From positions 248,001-312,000 of the forward strand of contig CAIXPL010000019.1 of assembly GCA_903921325.1 (NCBI GenBank): DNA of 64,000 bases. Direction: 5' to 3'. The notes under the pieces are model-generated. The model made no database searches. It was not told the DNA's origin and worked only from the letters and a program-made list of their open reading frames with translations. A program made the translations under genes and the position numbers. This document shows, in pieces, positions 49,733 to 60,800 of the stretch; the stretch's first letter is position 1; every line of letters starts with the position of its first letter. Source of the stretch: an uncultured Pseudomonadota bacterium. GTDB taxonomy: Bacteria > Pseudomonadota > Gammaproteobacteria > Burkholderiales > SG8-39.

Positions 49733-51315
49733 TGAGATTCAGAGAGGTCCTTGAGCAGACCTCTGCCAATGCGATCGGCGTTGGCCATGATGGTCAGGGT
49801 ATGTGACTTTTCAGACAACGAAGTGAGGCTTGCACCATCGGCAACATAGACATCTGCCAATCCGTAGAGCTCTCCCCTCGCGTTGGTCTGACCAGGCCCG
49901 GGCTGTGAGCGCATCGGCAGCGAGCTTGCATAGTGAATGTCACTGCCCGGGTGTCCAATGGTAAAGCTTTTAGGTAGCAGCACTGCCCCGAGCTTCCAGA
50001 AGGCGCTTCTGAGACGCCGCTCGGCCAAACTCATGAACGGAGCGACATCGGGGTGATAGCCACCGGCCACTTGCAATACCCCTGCGTGCGTCATTGAAAG
50101 GGTCGCTGTCGAATATCGCCCTGGTAGAAATACATTGCCGACCACGCAGGAACTCATCAACGCTTTCAGAATATCGATGGCATAGCGGCGTCCCAAGGGC
50201 ATGTATCGAACGAACTCGGCCAAGGGGATACCCGTCGGATTGAACAATGAGCCAAACCCGGAGACCCCCGGCGCCAATGCAAGCGCAAACGACAATTGCC
50301 CCAGACCGAACGCAGGTTCGCGCCGGATTCCCAGTGCCCCAGGTAACCACAGCAGGAAGGCTGCGGTTGGACAGTTTTGCATGGCAACCGGGCCCGCCAT
50401 TTGAAGCGCCTGAAGGGCGAGTCGTGTCGTCGCAAGGGTACCGGCAGCGAGAACGACTTTGCGTGCCTTGATCGCTTCGGTTCCCGACTGATCACTTCCC
50501 ACGACCGCAGGGTGCTCACCTGAGCGCACGACCCGATCGACAACGAAGCCACTGCGATAGGTGAAATTAGGATAGCGCTGGAGCTGTTCCAGGTCATCGG
50601 TTGCTGAGTACAAGGCGCGTCGATGACATCCCCAGAGGCAGTTGCCAGAGAGGTCGCAGGCGTGGCGCTCGCCACGATCCTGTTCCAGCGCCGCCACGCG
50701 AGAACGACCCATCCGAACACCAAATGCAGACAGCGCGGACCGGTTCTTGCCATAGGCATGCCACAAGCGGCGATGCAACGTATCCATCTTGATGGGCGGA
50801 TCGGTCCAACCATCAAGGCCGAAATAGTCCGAAAGATCATCATCCACCGCACCGCTCACCCCCATACGGCGAGTGACGGTCTCGTACGATGGCTCGATCT
50901 CAGAGGCAGGGAATGGATAGTCGCGTAGCTCCTCCGATGAGAGCCGGGCAACGCCACAGCCCCAGGCATTCGATAAACCGCCTTGCGCCAATGAACCGAC
51001 TGCAACGAAAGTGCTGGCGTGTATTTGATTCGCGGCGCTGTAGCCCTCAAATACGGGTGCGAGCATGGGCACTCTGAGCTTGGGCGACACGGCATCGACA
51101 TGGTGAAGGGCGTGATAGTCGCGTCCGACCATCCAGTGCCACTGCGTCTCATCCTCGCCACGGCTCGTCAGATAGGTTTTTACGGGCGACTTGAGTGCCA
51201 TCTCCCGGCCACCATCGACAAGCAACACCTGGAGACCTGCCTGCACCAACGGGAAAGCACTCGAGACGCCGCCCGGGCCGCTGCCAACGATGATGACGTC
51301 AAACCCATTGCTCAC
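49729..51315 (-). CDS. GMC-like FAD oxidoreductase in the polysaccharide operon
   Basis: FAD-dependent oxidoreductase of 528 residues. DVIIVGSGPGGVSSAFPLVQ is the N-terminal fold, VGSLAQGGLSNAWGCGVARL the GMC signature region, and the C-terminus GLADVYVADGASLTSLSEKS with TLTIMANADRIG is typical of GMC/cholesterol-oxidase-like proteins. The start is a GTG at 51315 overlapping the epimerase stop as GTGA; a GTG at 51336 is in frame but inside that gene. It may oxidise a sugar or lipid-linked alcohol together with the adjacent epimerase. No function is established. Confidence 0.8.
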   Translation of the reverse strand: MSNGFDVIIVGSGPGGVSSAFPLVQAGLQVLLVDGGREMALKSPVKTYLTSRGEDETQWHWMVGRDYHALHHVDAVSPKLRVPMLAPVFEGYSAANQIHASTFVAVGSLAQGGLSNAWGCGVARLSSEELRDYPFPASEIEPSYETVTRRMGVSGAVDDDLSDYFGLDGWTDPPIKMDTLHRRLWHAYGKNRSALSAFGVRMGRSRVAALEQDRGERHACDLSGNCLWGCHRRALYSATDDLEQLQRYPNFTYRSGFVVDRVVRSGEHPAVVGSDQSGTEAIKARKVVLAAGTLATTRLALQALQMAGPVAMQNCPTAAFLLWLPGALGIRREPAFGLGQLSFALALAPGVSGFGSLFNPTGIPLAEFVRYMPLGRRYAIDILKALMSSCVVGNVFLPGRYSTATLSMTHAGVLQVAGGYHPDVAPFMSLAERRLRSAFWKLGAVLLPKSFTIGHPGSDIHYASSLPMRSQPGPGQTNARGELYGLADVYVADGASLTSLSEKSHTLTIMANADRIGRGLLKDLSESQ

Positions 51316-52589
51316 CGGGGTCGCCCCTGATCGCACATAAGAGACTTCAAAACAGGTGACGCAATGATCCGCACGACGCGCCAGCCCAGTTCCGACGTGA
51401 GCGCACGCGCTATTTGCACAATGCTGGTAACCAACCCGGAGCTCTCACCAATGGCAAGAAAGCGCCGAGCCCCCTGCACAGTCGCTTCTGCCAAAACCAC
51501 TGCGGCGTTAAGCCGCCAGACGAATTCCGCCTGCGCGAGGTTCACATTGGGTCTCGCACGATCGAGCAGCGCCAGGGTGACCGGGAAACAATGTGCGAAC
51601 GAAGACAGTGCCAATGGCTGCCCGCCTCTTTCCCGCTCAATACAACGTACGTAGCGACTAATCAGAATCGCAGTCGGCCGCTCCTTCAACACATAGCGCA
51701 GGAACGCTCGAGCCTCGCCAATCAGCATGCGACGGCGATCATTCCCCGATCGGCTCAACCCCGAGACCATGGGTCGCAAGGTGATGCCTAAACGGCGCAG
51801 ATCAGCTTCGGTCTGCATCGCACGAAGGTCAAACAGCGAACCCAGCCTGTCAAACCCCAATTTCGCCCGCAACTGCCGCCCGATCCCAAGGCCGAGCAGA
51901 CGCACGAGAACCACCGGGACAGGAATCGGCAACCGGAATCGACCCACGCGCTCCGCAGCAATCAACCGCAAAAAGCGCGTAAATGACACGGGCTCGGGTT
52001 CGCCGACGCAGAAAACCGCGGAAGTAAGCTCGTCACTCTCCACGCAATGCAGCAGCGCACTGGCCAGATCATCGACATGAATCGGCTGAATCTGCGGTGC
52101 GGGCAAAAACGCCGGAAAAAAGGGCAGCGCACGCATGGCGCGAACGAGCGTACCGAAGAGCCCGCGTTCGTCGCCACCGTACACCTGCCCCGGGCGAATC
52201 ACGGTGCCTCCGGCGGCAAGTACCAACTGTTCGATCCGCCATTTCGTTCTGCCATAAGCGCTCGGTGCGTGCTCTAGCGCCGTCTGGCTGGATACAAAGA
52301 CAAATCTCGCGCCTGCCTGCCGGGCGGCTGCGATCAAACGCCGGGCCGATGCCGCTTCCGTCTCGGAATCAATCAACCTCGAAGTGGTGTCTGCCGCAAG
52401 GTGAAAGACAGCGTTGGTTCCTGCTGGTAGTTCAATTGCTCCGGTGGCAACAAGATCAAACGCAATCCAGTCACCGACCGCACTCACTGGGCGCCGCGTG
52501 GCGGCGATGACCTCATATCCGCGCGAACGCGCAGCAAGAACGAGGCGATTGCCGATATAACCGGACGCCCCGGTGACAAGCACCTTCAT
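51312..52589 (-). CDS. NAD-dependent epimerase/dehydratase (extended SDR) with extra C-terminal region
   Basis: Extended SDR of 425 residues. KVLVTGASGYIGNRLVLAA is the NAD fold, FVSSQTALE and SAYGRTKWRIEQLVL give the Ser-Tyr-x3-Lys triad, and VIRPGQVYGGDERGLFG and PIHVDDLASALLHCV follow. The SDR part ends near residue 290; the remaining ~135 residues (ALSSFAHCFPVTLALLDRAR onward) have no family I recognise. Its ATG overlaps the stop of the SMR-like gene by one base. It is a probable sugar-nucleotide or lipid-linked-sugar modifying enzyme, paired with the GMC-like oxidoreductase. Confidence 0.85.
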   Translation of the reverse strand: MKVLVTGASGYIGNRLVLAARSRGYEVIAATRRPVSAVGDWIAFDLVATGAIELPAGTNAVFHLAADTTSRLIDSETEAASARRLIAAARQAGARFVFVSSQTALEHAPSAYGRTKWRIEQLVLAAGGTVIRPGQVYGGDERGLFGTLVRAMRALPFFPAFLPAPQIQPIHVDDLASALLHCVESDELTSAVFCVGEPEPVSFTRFLRLIAAERVGRFRLPIPVPVVLVRLLGLGIGRQLRAKLGFDRLGSLFDLRAMQTEADLRRLGITLRPMVSGLSRSGNDRRRMLIGEARAFLRYVLKERPTAILISRYVRCIERERGGQPLALSSFAHCFPVTLALLDRARPNVNLAQAEFVWRLNAAVVLAEATVQGARRFLAIGESSGLVTSIVQIARALTSELGWRVVRIIASPVLKSLMCDQGRPR

Positions 52590-52936
52590 CAGGTCGTGCT
52601 GGTCAATACAACACCGGTCACAATAAACATGACCCCCAGCCCATACCTCCAGTTCAATGTCTCACCAAACATCCAGGCCCCGAACAGGGGCACCAGAACA
52701 AATCCGAGAGCGAAATAAGGGTAGGCCTTCGAGATATCCACAAAACGCAAGGCAATCACCCACAGTCCTGTGGAAAGGACATAGAGCGTCCCTGCGATTA
52801 CCAGCAACCCAAGCACGCCCCAATCCCAAACGGAACCCGCTTTATTGTAATTAACCGCCACCTGCTTAAACAGAATCTGCCCGATCGTCATGATGACAAC
52901 GCAGGCTACAATGATCCATCGACCGCGTTCCCACAT
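52589..52936 (-). CDS. SMR/EamA-like four-helix membrane protein
   Basis: Small membrane protein of 115 residues with four predicted helices (WIIVACVVIMTIGQILFKQV; WGVLGLLVIAGTLYVLSTGL; AYPYFALGFVLVPLFGAWMF; YGLGVMFIVTGVVLTSTT). It resembles half-size EamA or ArnE/ArnF-type flippase subunits rather than multidrug EmrE, lacking the usual Glu in helix 1. In this operon it may flip a lipid-linked sugar. It lies nine bases after a methyltransferase stop. Confidence 0.8.
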   Translation of the reverse strand: MWERGRWIIVACVVIMTIGQILFKQVAVNYNKAGSVWDWGVLGLLVIAGTLYVLSTGLWVIALRFVDISKAYPYFALGFVLVPLFGAWMFGETLNWRYGLGVMFIVTGVVLTSTT

Positions 52937-52945
52937 GTCCGTACC

Positions 52946-53635
52946 TCAGCTTTTTACCGTCTGGATGTGGCATACATAAAATAAATTCAGGTCCGGCACT
53001 GCCACTCTCGCCGGGTACCAGCTCTCGGTAATATGCTCGAAGTGGTGCCTGATAAAGACCGTCAAATTGAATATTGAATTGATGTGCTCGGCGGCCTGCA
53101 GATAATCATAGGCAAGGCCCAGGCGTTGCGCGTTGCGGCGGGGACCGAGATGCCGGCCCAGACGCCACAGCAATCCCGGATCGCACGGCAACACGATGGA
53201 GATCACGCCTCCCGGTCGCACCACCCGGTTCCATTCTCTCAGGACATTGACCGGATTCGGTAGGTGTTCCAACACATGAGTAGCGATGAGCCGATCGACA
53301 CTGGCATCCGGATAATCCAGCCTGGTTGCGTCGCGTTGCTCAATTACCATGATACCGGAGGCGGTCTGCTGGGCGAATTTCTCGCGTGCAATGGCCAGCA
53401 TCTCCGGACTGCCATCGGTCATGACGTACTTTGAGAACCCTGCCTTCACGTAGGGAAAGTGATGCCCCGACCCTGCACCGACCTCGAGGATGGTTTGCAG
53501 TCCGTCAACCCGCGGCAGTGTTCCTTCCAGCAGAGAATGTGATCTTTGCAGGAACGACCCAGCAAGCGTCTTCGCTGCATTATTGTCATCGTAACTCTGG
53601 ATGTAGCCAGACTCATAGGTCGGCGAATCACGCAT
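52946..53635 (-). CDS. SAM-dependent methyltransferase
   Basis: Class I methyltransferase of 229 residues. Motif I is TILEVGAGSGHHFPYVKAG, the acidic loop lies at YVMTDGSPEMLAIA, and DRLIATHVLEHLPNPVNVLR with VRPGGVISIVLPCD is the methyltransf_11 C-terminal pattern. It could methylate a sugar or lipid headgroup of the glycan. It starts three bases after the next methyltransferase's stop and overlaps no other gene. Confidence 0.87.
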   Translation of the reverse strand: MRDSPTYESGYIQSYDDNNAAKTLAGSFLQRSHSLLEGTLPRVDGLQTILEVGAGSGHHFPYVKAGFSKYVMTDGSPEMLAIAREKFAQQTASGIMVIEQRDATRLDYPDASVDRLIATHVLEHLPNPVNVLREWNRVVRPGGVISIVLPCDPGLLWRLGRHLGPRRNAQRLGLAYDYLQAAEHINSIFNLTVFIRHHFEHITESWYPARVAVPDLNLFYVCHIQTVKS

Positions 53636-53638
53636 TTA

Positions 53639-54445
53639 CTACGCTCCGTTTTCCACAGACTCTTTGCGAATCAGCACGATGTGGTGCAAGGCCAGCCAGC
53701 GGTTGAGTGGTGTCATCAAGAATTGAATGCCGTCTACAAGCGGGCGCATCCAGTCGGGGCACAGTTGTCTGAAATTCAAACCGCCTGATAACAGATACGC
53801 CATGTAGTTGCCGCACCGCTCACCGCGCACAATTTTCAACCTTGGGTGCTTGCGCTCGAAGGTCGCCCTGTCCCGCACAAAAACCATGTAGCTGAGCGCC
53901 TGGTTGGCCCCGTTCATTGGTCCGGCTGCGGGCGTCTCCCAGGAGGCAGCGTTCTTGTCAAACCCTTCGGTATTGAACAAACGCTTGAACAGAAAGGTGG
54001 CAAACGGACCGTAATAGGGTTCGAGCAAGATCGCACCACCCCCAGGCGCCAGCACTCGATCGAGTTCGTCAAAAAACCGGTCGGGATGTGGAAAGTGGTG
54101 AAAGCAGTTTTGTCCGTACACGGTGCGCACCGAGTTGTCGGGCAGATCCATATGCTCTGCATCCAGGATACGATCGAGGTGCACGCCATAGACCACGTCG
54201 GTAGCCAGCACATCAGGGTAGGAATCACGCATTGGCGCGATGCCTGCACCCAGTTCAAGTCTAAGCCCCTGGCCAGACAGGAACTGCTCGTCGAGTCTTC
54301 TGAATGACTGATGAAAGCCGGCGAACACACGGCGCAGCATGGGTTTGCTGGCCAGCATTCTGCCGTGAATGGCGAGCCGGTCTACGCCATCGACATCGGC
54401 GTTCTTGATGGCAGGGTCGCGTAATAACTCCAAAAGCGCTTTCAA
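53639..54445 (-). CDS. SAM-dependent methyltransferase
   Basis: Class I methyltransferase of 268 residues. Motif I reads LRLELGAGIAPMRDSYPDVL near residue 70, followed by ATDVVYG as the acidic loop, YGQNCFHHFPHPDRFFDEL and LAPGGGAILLEPYYGP. The start appears to be a TTG at 54445 overlapping the upstream stop as TTGA. It is a second methyltransferase in a row, unrelated in detail to its neighbour, and should act on the glycan or its lipid carrier. Confidence 0.83.
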   Translation of the reverse strand: MKALLELLRDPAIKNADVDGVDRLAIHGRMLASKPMLRRVFAGFHQSFRRLDEQFLSGQGLRLELGAGIAPMRDSYPDVLATDVVYGVHLDRILDAEHMDLPDNSVRTVYGQNCFHHFPHPDRFFDELDRVLAPGGGAILLEPYYGPFATFLFKRLFNTEGFDKNAASWETPAAGPMNGANQALSYMVFVRDRATFERKHPRLKIVRGERCGNYMAYLLSGGLNFRQLCPDWMRPLVDGIQFLMTPLNRWLALHHIVLIRKESVENGA

Positions 54446-55446
54446 TCCTGGCTCCGACGATCGGTTGTCGCAGCCAATCGCTTGCGGTGCCGTGGTCGCT
54501 TTGGCACCGACGCGATGTCATAACCCAGGAACGCAAGAATGAGTTGTATGCCCATCAGAATGGGCATTGCCGCCAGCATCACGGTGCCGGCAGATGTCGG
54601 CAGACCTGCCTGCGAGGAAGCGAGCCAGTGATAAGCGCCAAAGACAATACCGAAGAGCAGCATCAATAACCCAAGCGGCAACTCAATCGACGCCAGTGAC
54701 ATGTCACGCAGATAGTAGTTGTAGAAAATCCGCTTGATGGTGTTACGGATATGCTTGAACAGAAATTCACCAATGATGGTCGATATTTTCATGCTGCTGA
54801 CCTCGGCGCCATACTTCGCATCCATCGGCACGTCGACCACGACCGCGCGCAAGGTGTTGAGACGAAACAGCATGTCGGTTTCAAAGAAGTAGCGCCGGCT
54901 GATTCTTGAAAATGGTAGATGCTTTGCCACATCGGCATGAATGGCGGTGTAGCCGTTGGTGGGGTCAAATAAATTCCAGTATCCCGATGACAGCTTGGTC
55001 ATCAGAGACAACACCGCATTGCCAAACAGCCGCACGGGTGGCATGGCGCGGATTTCTTCCAGGTCAAAAAATCGATTGCCCTTGGTGTAGTCAGCATCAC
55101 CACTCAGGATGGGGTCGACAAAGTAGGGAATCAGACGGGCATCCATCTGGCCATCACCATCCACTTTGACGATGATCTCTGCACCGTCAGCAATGGCGGC
55201 CTGATAGCCGGTCACGACCGCACCGCCGACCCCTTGGTTCTGCGGGTGATACAGCACGATGACCCGTGCATCGGTGCCATTTTCTTCGACGAATCGACCC
55301 GAGCCCTCGGGGCAGGCGTCGTCGATGACATAGATACGCCACACCAACGGCGGAATGCTGGCGATAACTTCAGCAATGTGTCGGGTCACCCTATACGAGG
55401 GAATGACCACTGCCACCCGCGCATCAATTGCGGAGGGTTCATTCAT
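54442..55446 (-). CDS. GT2 family glycosyltransferase (dolichyl-phosphate-mannose-synthase-like)
   Basis: Glycosyltransferase of 334 residues. VAVVIPSYRVTRHIAEVIAS and IYVIDDACPEGSGRFVEE are the GT-A N-terminus, and IIVKVDGDGQMDARLIPYF carries the D-x-D metal site. About 70 residues at the C-terminus form two transmembrane helices (LPLGLLMLLFGIVFGAYHWL; VMLAAMPILMGIQLILAFLG), as in polyprenyl-phosphate sugar synthases. It would make a polyprenyl-phosphate sugar used by the next gene's membrane transferase. ATG overlaps the upstream stop as ATGA. Confidence 0.88.
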   Translation of the reverse strand: MNEPSAIDARVAVVIPSYRVTRHIAEVIASIPPLVWRIYVIDDACPEGSGRFVEENGTDARVIVLYHPQNQGVGGAVVTGYQAAIADGAEIIVKVDGDGQMDARLIPYFVDPILSGDADYTKGNRFFDLEEIRAMPPVRLFGNAVLSLMTKLSSGYWNLFDPTNGYTAIHADVAKHLPFSRISRRYFFETDMLFRLNTLRAVVVDVPMDAKYGAEVSSMKISTIIGEFLFKHIRNTIKRIFYNYYLRDMSLASIELPLGLLMLLFGIVFGAYHWLASSQAGLPTSAGTVMLAAMPILMGIQLILAFLGYDIASVPKRPRHRKRLAATTDRRSQD

Positions 55447-57884
55447 TGCTTGAATGACACCATGCTGATGTTGATTGGAATGTCGGTGTGTGCGGTCGCA
55501 TAGACAAAGGCGGTGCTTGCCAAAGGTGGGGCTGTCATGTTCAAAGTATAAGTCGCTGCGGCATACGTGCAGTCAAATACCTTGATGTCGGTACTGAGGA
55601 AACGGCCTTCGGCGTCCTGCCAATTCACCTGAACCCGGCCCTGGGTTGGCTGAGCCGTGCAATAAGCCGTTACTGAATTCTGATAGCGACGGCCGCCTGC
55701 GACCGCGACCGACTGCACTGCGGGTGCCGACACTGACACAGTGACCAATCCCGGCCGCCGCGGGTACTTATCCGATGACAGCACCCATCCATCCAATGAA
55801 GAAAACTGCGAATTGACGAGCAACTCAGTTTGATATTGCAAAGCCTGGCTTAATTGCCGAACGGCTATCGAGCCGTGTTCGGAGATCAAATCAGTCGCCT
55901 CCTCGATGATCTTTCGCTTGTCCGTCTCGCCCCAACCACTGTCGAGAATGACGTACTGGACCCCTTGGTCAAGCAGCAATTGCGCGACTTCGCGCGCGGT
56001 TTTAGCCGCCGTCACTTTCCCTTGGAATCGATGGTTATACCAATTGGGGTACAGACCATCTGAGGCAAGACCTGCGGTCAGTGGTGCTGAAAATACAGCC
56101 ACCGGTGCGCGTCCCATGTTGAGTCGATTCACCTGCTCTACGGCACTTCTGATCGGAAGGCGATGACTGAGATAATTCTCTCGATCGGTCGAGCTCATCA
56201 GCGCCTGCCATTGCAAATCGCCGTAGTACGTTCCCGATTTGAAAAACACCAGGTTCAATGCGACAGTTGCGCAAGCCACCCAGCACAGCACCCGTCGAAC
56301 GAAGAAGCGTTCTGCTGATACGGATGACAGAGCCGCCCCGATGCCTGCGCACACCCAGGCAAATTCTGGAAACACATACCTCAAGTAGGTGACTGAATGG
56401 AACGCGAGTGCAATCGACACACCCGCAAGAGCCAATAGAACGATGGCCTTGCGCCGGCCAGTGAAGAGCAGCGCCAGCAATGCCGGGCAGAACAGCAATA
56501 TCCATTGGAAACCCGATCCACCCGGCCTGCTTTCCATGAACTTTTCGGTGCGAAAAGTGACTTGATACAACACATCCCAGTGCAGTCCTTTACCGAAGTA
56601 GTACGCGCCGTCAAAATTCACCGTCGGGTAGAGAGGCGACTGAAACACCTGATTGAAAAACGGAAAGACAGGATTGCCGGTCAAATGCCATGCAGTGACA
56701 TAGGGAATGCCGCCAACGACAAGAAACAGCATCGCAGCCGTTACACCACTTGCGATGACGGCGCGTTGACCCCATGTTCGGGCGCGCATCAGCAGCAAGA
56801 GCAGCAGAGCGGGCAGAATGGTCAAGGTCACGGCTTTCGCGGCAGCAGCCGCGCCCAGCAACACGCCTGCGACTTTCAGATTGGCGGCGCAATCCTCGTG
56901 GCTCTGCCGTGCTTCGAGCACCCTGAAGAGCGAGAGCGCCCCTGCGACGACCAGCGCAGCCCACACCGACTCAATGAATAGGCTGCTACTTTCGGTAAAC
57001 GTGAGCGGAGTGGTCAAGAAAAGCAGAACTGCCCATCGGGCACCACGCAAACTGCCACCAGCCCACAGAACCAAATCGCGAACAAGCCAACTCAAGGCAA
57101 AAATGAAGCCCACGTTCATCATTCGCGCGGCCGTTTCGCCGGCCAGCAGATAGGCTATCGAGAACAGCCAGTCCCCAAGCATCGGCATCACAGCCCAGAC
57201 GTAGGTAGTGACGTCATACCCCCATTGATGCCGTGTAGCCAAATGGCCCGGAATGAACAGATGCATGGCGAGCGCATCATGGCCCACCTCAGGCATGAGC
57301 GCGACCAGATAATGGACCAAGGCGATCAGACCGATTGCCAGGTCCAACCAGGTCGAGTCAGATCGCTCGCCGAACAATTGACCGAGCGATCGCGTTGCCG
57401 CACACGCCTCGCGCCAGCCCCAGGCGATCGGTGCGGCCAGGGCGATTGCGTAGAGTCCGGGATAATTGATCGGAAAGTGCGCGGCGATTCCAACAACGGT
57501 TCCATAAACAGCCGCGCCGACCAGAGTCACGGTAATACCGGGCACCTTGTCTTTGTCGATGCGCAACAAACCAAGGGTCGTTCTGCCCAGAATGTAGCTC
57601 GCGGCGGCAAACCACAGGGTGACAGCAAGCGGCCAGATCGCCCCCGTCAGCAGCGCAATTCCGGCTGCGACCAGAGCACACGTTGCCAGACAGTTGGTTT
57701 GTAGCCGGGAAGACAACACGCGTAGCGCGAACACGCCTGCAATCAAATAGACGACGTAGCGTCGCGGTGAATCCCAAGCCAGTGGCGTTGCCGCTTGCCA
57801 GGGGGTGTGCGACAACCCCCACAGCGTTGCGCCAGCCCCAAGCACCAGGGCCGTGACGATCAATAATTGGCCGAGCCTGGGCAT
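55443..57884 (-). CDS. Large polytopic membrane protein, GT39/PMT-like glycosyltransferase
   Basis: Membrane protein of 813 residues. Residues 1 to about 540 form about twelve helices, with a hydrophilic periplasmic loop early on (LMPEVGHDALAMHLFIPGHL) whose acidic residues resemble the catalytic Asp/Glu loop of GT39/GT83 transferases. The last ~270 residues are soluble and periplasmic (QYVILDSGWGETDKRKIIEE; then a beta-rich tail with SSLDGWVLSSDKYPRRPGLV), perhaps carbohydrate binding. It would use a polyprenyl-phosphate sugar made by the neighbouring GT2 enzyme to decorate the glycan. Its ATG overlaps the 1531-residue protein's stop by one base. Confidence 0.78.
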   Translation of the reverse strand: MPRLGQLLIVTALVLGAGATLWGLSHTPWQAATPLAWDSPRRYVVYLIAGVFALRVLSSRLQTNCLATCALVAAGIALLTGAIWPLAVTLWFAAASYILGRTTLGLLRIDKDKVPGITVTLVGAAVYGTVVGIAAHFPINYPGLYAIALAAPIAWGWREACAATRSLGQLFGERSDSTWLDLAIGLIALVHYLVALMPEVGHDALAMHLFIPGHLATRHQWGYDVTTYVWAVMPMLGDWLFSIAYLLAGETAARMMNVGFIFALSWLVRDLVLWAGGSLRGARWAVLLFLTTPLTFTESSSLFIESVWAALVVAGALSLFRVLEARQSHEDCAANLKVAGVLLGAAAAAKAVTLTILPALLLLLLMRARTWGQRAVIASGVTAAMLFLVVGGIPYVTAWHLTGNPVFPFFNQVFQSPLYPTVNFDGAYYFGKGLHWDVLYQVTFRTEKFMESRPGGSGFQWILLFCPALLALLFTGRRKAIVLLALAGVSIALAFHSVTYLRYVFPEFAWVCAGIGAALSSVSAERFFVRRVLCWVACATVALNLVFFKSGTYYGDLQWQALMSSTDRENYLSHRLPIRSAVEQVNRLNMGRAPVAVFSAPLTAGLASDGLYPNWYNHRFQGKVTAAKTAREVAQLLLDQGVQYVILDSGWGETDKRKIIEEATDLISEHGSIAVRQLSQALQYQTELLVNSQFSSLDGWVLSSDKYPRRPGLVTVSVSAPAVQSVAVAGGRRYQNSVTAYCTAQPTQGRVQVNWQDAEGRFLSTDIKVFDCTYAAATYTLNMTAPPLASTAFVYATAHTDIPINISMVSFKQ

Positions 57885-60800
57885 CAGCTCGCTGCCTTCC
57901 TGCAGTAATAAAGCTCTGTATTCAAAATGGCCAGGTCAGGGATGTCGTCCCGCGTGTAGTCGACCATGAAACCCAGCTGAGCGAGTTGGTGTTCAAGATC
58001 CCGACCATAGGTGCGATACGCCAATACGCCTGTGGGGTCGTCGCTGTTGGTATCGCCATGGTATTCAGGTTCGAGCAGGTGTACATCTTTTGACGGGTCG
58101 TCGGGCTCGTTGACCTGAACGCGAGTGAGCGTCTGCTCCCAACTGCGGTCGTGCGGTACAGTAAACAGATAGACGCCGCCGGGTTTGAGAACCCGGTAGA
58201 TCTCGCGATGCGCACGGTCATCGAGGCGCACGTGTTCCATGACATCGCTGGTGATTACGATATCGAGGGACGCATCGGCAAAACTGAGGCATTCCAGATT
58301 TTGATTCGTAATACCCTTGGCCAGCACGCTCCCCATCGGCTGGTCAGGCTTGTAATTTGACAGTGCGACGTCAATCCATCGGGTCGCCTTAAGAAGATCA
58401 GGTAGCGGATAGGCGCACGGGGCATAATAAAATGGTGGTTGCGTGTCGTACGCCTTGAGCTTTTTATCGTTTGAGCGCGGCAACGTAGCGAGTGACGAGG
58501 CGGTCACGCCAGTCAATTCGTTGATCGCACGCAACACCCCCCTGGCGAGAGATCGGTAGCGGCTGGTAGCGAGACAATGCTGGCAGTTCAAGGATTCACG
58601 CCACAGCGCACTCTCGCGATAGAAAAACTGCCCGCGCTTACCGCAGATTACACACCGTCCGCTGACGTACTGCTGCCCTCTGAAGGCTTCCGGGATCCGG
58701 TCCGTTTGCGCTTGATCGGTTGCCGGCTGAGTGCGGAAGCTGTGCGGAGTCCAGGGTCCCCACTTCGCTTCGTAGGTACGCTTGTTCTCATCAAACAAAC
58801 GTTGACGATCTTGCTGCCGCAACTTGTTGAACGAAGCCGAGAGCTGATGATGGATGAAGACATCCTCTGCGCAGGCAATCCGCATGCCAGCCTGTTCGAT
58901 TCGGCGGCAGTAATCGTCATCTTCAAAGAAACCGCGGCCAAAGGCCTCATCGAGGGGTCCAATGCGATCGAACGTCTCTCGCCGTAACATCACACAGAAA
59001 AAAGCAGCGGTGCGTAACGGCAAAAGCTGTCCCATATGCCGCCGCGTGTACTCGCCTGCGCGCGCAATCATCTGGGTCATGTCGTCGTAGACAATTTCGA
59101 TACGCGCCTCATTACCGATATTGTTGGTCACCGGACCGAGCAAACCCAGATCCGGGTTGCGCTGCATGTGGTTGACCAAGGTGCGGACCCAGCCGGGCGT
59201 CACGTAAGTGTCGTTGTTGAGCATCACGAGGTATTCCCCTCGCGCCGCGCGCAACCCCTGGTTATTGCCCGCGGCAAATCCGCGGTTGTCCTCGTTGAGG
59301 ATGAGCTGCCGATCGGGGCCCGCCTGCACCCACTCACGCAGCCATTCAGGTGAACCGTCGCTGGACGCATTGTCGACAACGATCAATTCCAGCTTCGCAT
59401 AGCCGGTCAATTCATGCAGACTTGACAAGCACGCTTTGGTTAACCCAAGGTTGTTGTAAGTCACGACAACGACGCTCACGGTCGGATCAGCAGCGCTCGA
59501 CTCGGCCGCTTCGATGAGTGAGGTCGCGCGGTGCGACCAAGTCTGACCGCGCGCGAAATCCTGGCGCACCACGACCGCGGCTGCGTCCTGATTGGCCAAG
59601 CTCGCGCCCACGGCTGCCACGAAATCAGCTGCCGTCGCCGCCACCTGACACAAACTACCGAGCGCGCGAACCTCGGGCAAGTCAACTGACACCACCGGTT
59701 TACCCATGCTCAGGTATTCATAGACCTTGACCGGATTGGTCGCAAGGGTCAACGGAATGACTTTGAACGGCAGCAGGCAGACATCAAATGCGTGCGCGTG
59801 GTGCGGCAAGGCCTGGTAGGGTATCTCTCCAAGGAAGATTACATTACGATGCCGCGCCAGCTTGCGCTGTGCGTCGACCGTATCGGCGCCGATGAGCAGT
59901 ACCGCGCAGTCGCGGAATGCATCGGCCACCGTAGCGACAAGATCGATGTCGAACCACTCGGCAATTGCACCATAGTAACCAATGATGCGCCGCCCCTCAG
60001 GATCCCGGTAGACAGTCGCCGGCGTCGCCGCGAAGTGGGTGAAATCCGCTGCGTTGCGAATCTGTACATGCCGCTTTGCTTTTCCTTCAACTGCAGCTTC
60101 CAACCACAGCGAGGTGGTCACGGTAAGGTCGGACTGAGCGAACAAGGCTTGCTCGTTGGTGATCAATTCCGCGGTGACGCCACCGAAGCCCTCATGGTGA
60201 TCCATGCAGTCATACACCAATCGGCTATTGGGTAAGACTGCGGCGACGCGATACCAATAGGGATGTTGGACCAATGCCACCAAGGACCTGGCACCGGCCC
60301 AACCGAGCAGCAGGCCGATACCACCCAGCAATTGTGTCGATTGAAGGGTACTGGGCGGTGCGTCGTACACTGAAGGCGCCCCATTCAGGTATAGGCGCAA
60401 GTTGAACAGGCGCCCGCTCGCATCCAGCGGCTCGAGCGCAAATCCTGGCTCGGCTGAGTCAATGAATCCGACCGAAACGTAGAAAACGCGCCGAGCGCTC
60501 GCCGCGATCTGCTGCGCCATTTGCTGCGGACGCTGGTGACGGAAATTCCAGTCAATGACACCAAAGACAACATAGTCGGATCGGCCTGACTCAGGCGGAG
60601 TGATCCTGATTGAGGGATCCGGCGGGGTCCACGGCCCCGGACGAGGAATCAACCAGCCTGTCAGAGTACGCCGCAGGGTGCGCCCGATCCGATGGCGCAG
60701 GGCAGCCGGAATTGGCAGCCGTCTATACAATGGCCGCACGAATTCGAACAAACGCTGAAGGTCTAGAGGCGTCACGCCATGCCGCGTTAACCGCGTGAGC